A DNA stretch of 29,142 nucleotides from Bacteroides sp. UBA7335 (lineage in GTDB: Bacteria; Bacteroidota; Bacteroidia; Bacteroidales; Bacteroidaceae): assembly GCA_002471185.1 (NCBI GenBank), contig DKPL01000093.1, positions 563 through 29,704 of the forward strand, read 5' to 3'. Shown here piece by piece: positions 26,298-29,142 of the stretch. The position numbers were made by a program, and so were the translations under genes. Every line of letters begins with the position of its first letter. The stretch's first letter is position 1. The notes under the pieces were generated by a model that had not been told where the DNA came from, made no database searches, and saw nothing but the letters and a program-made list of their open reading frames with translations.

Positions 26298-27518
26298 ATG
26301 AACGGAACCAACTTATTTAAAATAGCACTTCGTGCGCTTGCCAATAATAAGCTAAGGGCTTTCTTAACCATGCTTGGTATTATCATTGGGGTTGCCTCGG
26401 TGATTACTATGCTTGCCATAGGGCAAGGCTCTAAGCGAAGCATACAGCTACAGATAGCCGAAATGGGATCGAATATGATTATGATTCATCCTGGAGGAGA
26501 TATGCGTGGCGGGGTACGAAGAGATGCATCGGAAATGCAAACGCTAAAACTGGAGAATTATGAGAAGTTACGTGAAGAGACCAATTACCTATCGGGAATT
26601 AGTCCAAATGTATCGTCTTCGGGACAATTGGTGAGCGGCAATAACAACTACCCTTCGTCGGTGAGTGGTGTGGGACTGGACTACCTTGATATCAGACAAT
26701 TGTCGGTAGAAAATGGAACAATGTTTACCGAGTCAGACATTCAGAGTTCGGCTAAGGTATGTGTGATTGGTAAAACCATTGTAGACAATCTATTTCCGGA
26801 TGGAAGTGATCCCGTAGGCAAGGTCATTCGATTTAATAAAATACCAATGCGTATTGTGGGAGTACTGAAATCGAAGGGATACAACTCAATGGGAATGGAT
26901 CAAGACGATATTGTATTGGCACCATACACTACCGTAATGAAGCGCTTATTGGCAGCTACCTCATTGCAAGGCATCTATGCTTCGGCACTATCGGAAGATA
27001 TGACAGAGTATGCCATTGATGAAATTACTGAAATATTGCGAAGAGAACATAAACTAAAAGCTAACGATGCAGACGATTTTAGTATCAGAAGTCAACAAGA
27101 GCTTAGCACGATGCTTAACTCAACGACCGACCTAATGACAACACTATTGGCATGTATTGCAGGGATTTCTTTGGTGGTGGGAGGAATTGGAATTATGAAT
27201 ATCATGTATGTGTCGGTAACTGAGCGTACTCGCGAAATCGGGTTGCGAATGTCGGTTGGTGCTCGCGGTATCGATATTTTAAGTCAGTTCTTAATCGAGG
27301 CAATACTGATTAGTATCACCGGTGGAATAATTGGAGTAATCATAGGCTGCGGTGCCAGTTGGGTAGTGAAAAGTGTGGCGCACTGGCCTATATTAATTCA
27401 GCCTTGGAGTGTATTCTTATCGTTTGCCGTATGTACTATCACAGGGGTTTTCTTTGGATGGTATCCAGCTAAGAAAGCTGCTGATTTAGACCCGATTGAA
27501 GCAATCAGGTACGAATAA
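26298..27518 (+). CDS. ABC transporter permease, MacB/FtsX type
   Basis: 406 residues. One transmembrane helix near the N-terminus (about 22-42, with GIIIGVASVITMLAIGQG) precedes a large periplasmic domain (about 45-280, MacB_PCD type). Three C-terminal helices follow (about 280-300, 330-355 and 370-395), and the coupling loop SVTERTREIGLRMSVGA lies between the second and third helix of the topology. This four-helix layout is typical of MacB-like mechanotransmission permeases, which drive periplasmic substrates such as peptides, antibiotics or lipids through the adaptor and TolC. The substrate is not evident. It starts at the second of two nearby ATGs (26298); the first (26294) is out of frame. 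The kinase gene follows by 19 bases. Confidence 0.94.
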   Translation: MNGTNLFKIALRALANNKLRAFLTMLGIIIGVASVITMLAIGQGSKRSIQLQIAEMGSNMIMIHPGGDMRGGVRRDASEMQTLKLENYEKLREETNYLSGISPNVSSSGQLVSGNNNYPSSVSGVGLDYLDIRQLSVENGTMFTESDIQSSAKVCVIGKTIVDNLFPDGSDPVGKVIRFNKIPMRIVGVLKSKGYNSMGMDQDDIVLAPYTTVMKRLLAATSLQGIYASALSEDMTEYAIDEITEILRREHKLKANDADDFSIRSQQELSTMLNSTTDLMTTLLACIAGISLVVGGIGIMNIMYVSVTERTREIGLRMSVGARGIDILSQFLIEAILISITGGIIGVIIGCGASWVVKSVAHWPILIQPWSVFLSFAVCTITGVFFGWYPAKKAADLDPIEAIRYE

Positions 27519-27524
27519 ATAATT

Positions 27525-27532
27525 TATCTTTG
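27525..27532 (+). promoter_or_regulatory. TAnnTTTG match directly before the histidine kinase start
   Basis: TATCTTTG matches the -7 consensus and ends 5 bases before the ATG at 27538. If used, transcription would start at or next to the ATG, giving a leaderless or nearly leaderless mRNA. No -33 TTTG is seen at the proper distance, so it may be chance. Confidence 0.3.
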
Positions 27533-27537
27533 TAGGT

Positions 27538-28593
27538 ATGAAATCGATTGAAAGTCCCAAAATACGATTCGCAGAGATCCTCACCCATATTATTGGGTGG
27601 GGAATTATCTTTGGATTCCCAATCTTCTTTATGAACAAAGGCAATGGTCCGGTAAATTGGCTAGATTATGTACGCCATGTTGGGGTACCCCTATCTTTTC
27701 TTATACTATTTTACCTAAACTATTGTTTGTTTATCCCAAAACTACTTTTCGACAAAGGGATTAAAGAGTATTTGGGAATCAATATTTTGTTGGTGTTACT
27801 GATGAGTGTTGCGCTTTATTTCTGGCAGAGCATTGCGTTTTTCGAACCACCGATGGCCGAAAGGCGACCTCACGACTTGCCACCTCGTGCCATCTTTGTA
27901 TTGCGTGATATGTTTTCAATGGTTCTTACCATTGCATTGGCTACCGCCATCAGGTTGGTAGGCAGATGGAGCCAGATAGAAACAGAGAAAAAAGAGATAG
28001 AGAAAAGCAGAGCAGAAGCGGAATTGAAAAACCTAAGAAACCAGCTGAATCCTCACTTTCTGCTAAATACATTAAACAACATCTATGCTCTGATAGCTTT
28101 TGATAGTGATAAGGCACAAGAAGCAGTGCAAGAATTAAGCAAGTTGCTGCGCCATGTACTCTATGACAATCAGCAGCCTTTTGTATCACTGGGAAAAGAG
28201 GTAGACTTTATTCGCAACTACATAGAACTAATGCGTATACGACTTTCGCCCAATGTGACTGTAAAAACTCAAATTGATATTACCCCGGATAGTCAAACGC
28301 AAATTGCTCCTTTGATATTTATATCATTGATAGAAAATGCTTTTAAGCACGGAATATCGCCAACCGAACCTAGTTTAATCTTTATAGCAATCTCTGAATC
28401 GGAGCATCAGGTGGCTTGTGTAATTACAAATAGCAACTTCCCTAAAGCTACCGATGACAAAAGCGGATCAGGTATCGGTTTAGAGCAGGTTCGCAAACGC
28501 TTAGAGTTAATGTATCCAGGTAGGTTTAATTGGAAACACGAAACGAGCGAAGATGGGAAGAGTTATACCTCACAACTTATCATTGAAGTTTAA
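27538..28593 (+). CDS. LytS-type sensor histidine kinase
   Basis: 351 residues. Four hydrophobic segments (about 14-32, 50-70, 78-100 and 122-140) form a short membrane sensor without a large periplasmic domain. A short linker helix (about 145-165) leads to the His_kinase domain (PF06580). The phosphoacceptor is His173 in LRNQLNPHFLLNTLNN. The ATP-binding part has Asn267 in SLIENAFKHG and the glycine loop SGSGIGLEQVRKR (309-321). It should phosphorylate the LytTR regulator encoded 18 bases downstream. It lies 19 bases after the permease gene, so it may sense the load or substrate of that exporter. The ligand is unknown. Confidence 0.95.
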   Translation: MKSIESPKIRFAEILTHIIGWGIIFGFPIFFMNKGNGPVNWLDYVRHVGVPLSFLILFYLNYCLFIPKLLFDKGIKEYLGINILLVLLMSVALYFWQSIAFFEPPMAERRPHDLPPRAIFVLRDMFSMVLTIALATAIRLVGRWSQIETEKKEIEKSRAEAELKNLRNQLNPHFLLNTLNNIYALIAFDSDKAQEAVQELSKLLRHVLYDNQQPFVSLGKEVDFIRNYIELMRIRLSPNVTVKTQIDITPDSQTQIAPLIFISLIENAFKHGISPTEPSLIFIAISESEHQVACVITNSNFPKATDDKSGSGIGLEQVRKRLELMYPGRFNWKHETSEDGKSYTSQLIIEV

Positions 28594-28611
28594 CCTCTAA
28601 AAACAAGATAG

Positions 28612-29142
28612 ATGACATTGACTTGTGCCATAATAGACGATGAGCCTTTAGCACTAAATCTGCTTGAGAGCTATGTAAACAAAACACCTTTTTTGTCGCT
28701 GCAAGGAAAATATTCGAGTGCCGTGCAAGCCATGAATGAGTTGCCCAAACTAGATGTAGACTTATTGTTTCTGGATATTCAAATGCCCGAACTAAATGGG
28801 TTAGAATTCTCGCGAATGGTAAATGAGCGTACTCGAATAGTCTTTATCACAGCTTTTGAACAATACGCTTTAGAAGGTTATCGCATAAATGCACTCGATT
28901 ATCTATTAAAACCGGTATCCTATGTAGATTTTCTACAAGCTGCAAATAAAGCCTTAAAATGGTTTGAGTTGGTGCAAAAACCAGAAGAATTGGAAAGCAT
29001 CTTTGTAAAAAGCGACTATAAGCTGGTACAAGTTGAACTAAAAAGAATTCTTTATATCGAAGGGTTAAAGGATTACATCAAAATATATATAGAGAATCAA
29101 CCCAAGCCAATACTCTCATTAATGAGTATGAAGTCGATGGAG
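28612..29142 (+). CDS. LytTR-family response regulator (partial, cut by window end)
   Basis: 177 codons are present from the ATG at 28612, open to the last base, so the gene continues beyond the window. A receiver domain occupies about 1-120: acidic pair Asp9-Asp10, phosphoacceptor Asp55 in LFLDIQMPELNG, Thr80 in FITAF, and Lys100 in YLLKPV. From about 130 a LytTR DNA-binding domain begins (FVKSDYKLVQVELKRILYIE) and is cut after 48 residues. Full-length members have about 230-250 residues, so some 60-70 are missing. It lies 18 bases after the histidine kinase, its likely partner, and probably controls the upstream efflux operon. Confidence 0.95.
   Translation, partial: MTLTCAIIDDEPLALNLLESYVNKTPFLSLQGKYSSAVQAMNELPKLDVDLLFLDIQMPELNGLEFSRMVNERTRIVFITAFEQYALEGYRINALDYLLKPVSYVDFLQAANKALKWFELVQKPEELESIFVKSDYKLVQVELKRILYIEGLKDYIKIYIENQPKPILSLMSMKSME

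Noticed and set aside
25820..26443. 207-residue minus-strand ORF opposite the ABC ATPase and permease
   Set aside because: It crosses two well-supported genes and their gap, and its composition looks like a reverse-frame shadow.
1..29142. Defence system, prophage, CRISPR array or integrative element
   Set aside because: I found no cas, integrase, transposase, restriction, toxin-antitoxin or phage structural gene and no direct-repeat spacer array.

Overview
The window looks like a chromosomal segment of a Bacteroidetes bacterium, probably order Bacteroidales. Four things point there: an AT-rich genome, repeated matches to the Bacteroidetes promoter -7 element TAnnTTTG, an absence of obvious Shine-Dalgarno sequences, and gene families typical of the phylum (DUF4301, a lipoprotein GH95 fucosidase, LytS/LytTR regulators, a subtilase with a type IX secretion C-terminal domain). 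The sorting domain favours a T9SS-bearing relative of Paludibacter, Dysgonomonas or Porphyromonas over classical Bacteroides; this is inference, since no rRNA or marker gene is present. I see no tRNA, rRNA, CRISPR array, insertion sequence, integrase or phage gene.

Layout. 1-745: AT-rich leader with a clear promoter (418-448), a possible 37-codon upstream ORF and a small hairpin. 746-8458: one giant secreted multidomain subtilisin-like protease, closed by a terminator. 8720-11658: a three-gene operon (aldo/keto reductase, amidohydrolase-2, zinc alcohol dehydrogenase) that resembles an oxidative sugar pathway, plausibly for L-fucose. 14521-11744 (minus): DUF4301 protein followed by a PagL-like outer-membrane deacylase. 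14641-17284: RelA/SpoT-type alarmone enzyme plus a DgkA-type lipid kinase. 17443-19884: lipoprotein GH95 alpha-L-fucosidase. 22643-19925 (minus): HAD phosphatase, then panB and an MFS transporter on their own promoter. 22860 to the end: TolC, HlyD/MacA, ABC ATPase, MacB-type permease, LytS-type histidine kinase and a LytTR response regulator cut by the window end.

How the genes may work together. The GH95 enzyme could release L-fucose from glycans, and the reductase, amidohydrolase and dehydrogenase 6 kb upstream could oxidise it by the non-phosphorylated route; no fuconate dehydratase or fucose permease is visible, so the link is a hypothesis. The last six genes form a complete MacAB-TolC-like tripartite exporter with its likely two-component regulator. 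The alarmone enzyme has the conserved synthetase residues but a degraded HD hydrolase site, so it is probably a synthetase-dominant RelA-like member.

No undescribed multi-gene system could be established. The best leads are the modular, mirror-ordered duplication inside the giant protease, the UDP-sugar-pyrophosphorylase-like motifs in the DUF4301 protein, and the long leader of the protease gene.
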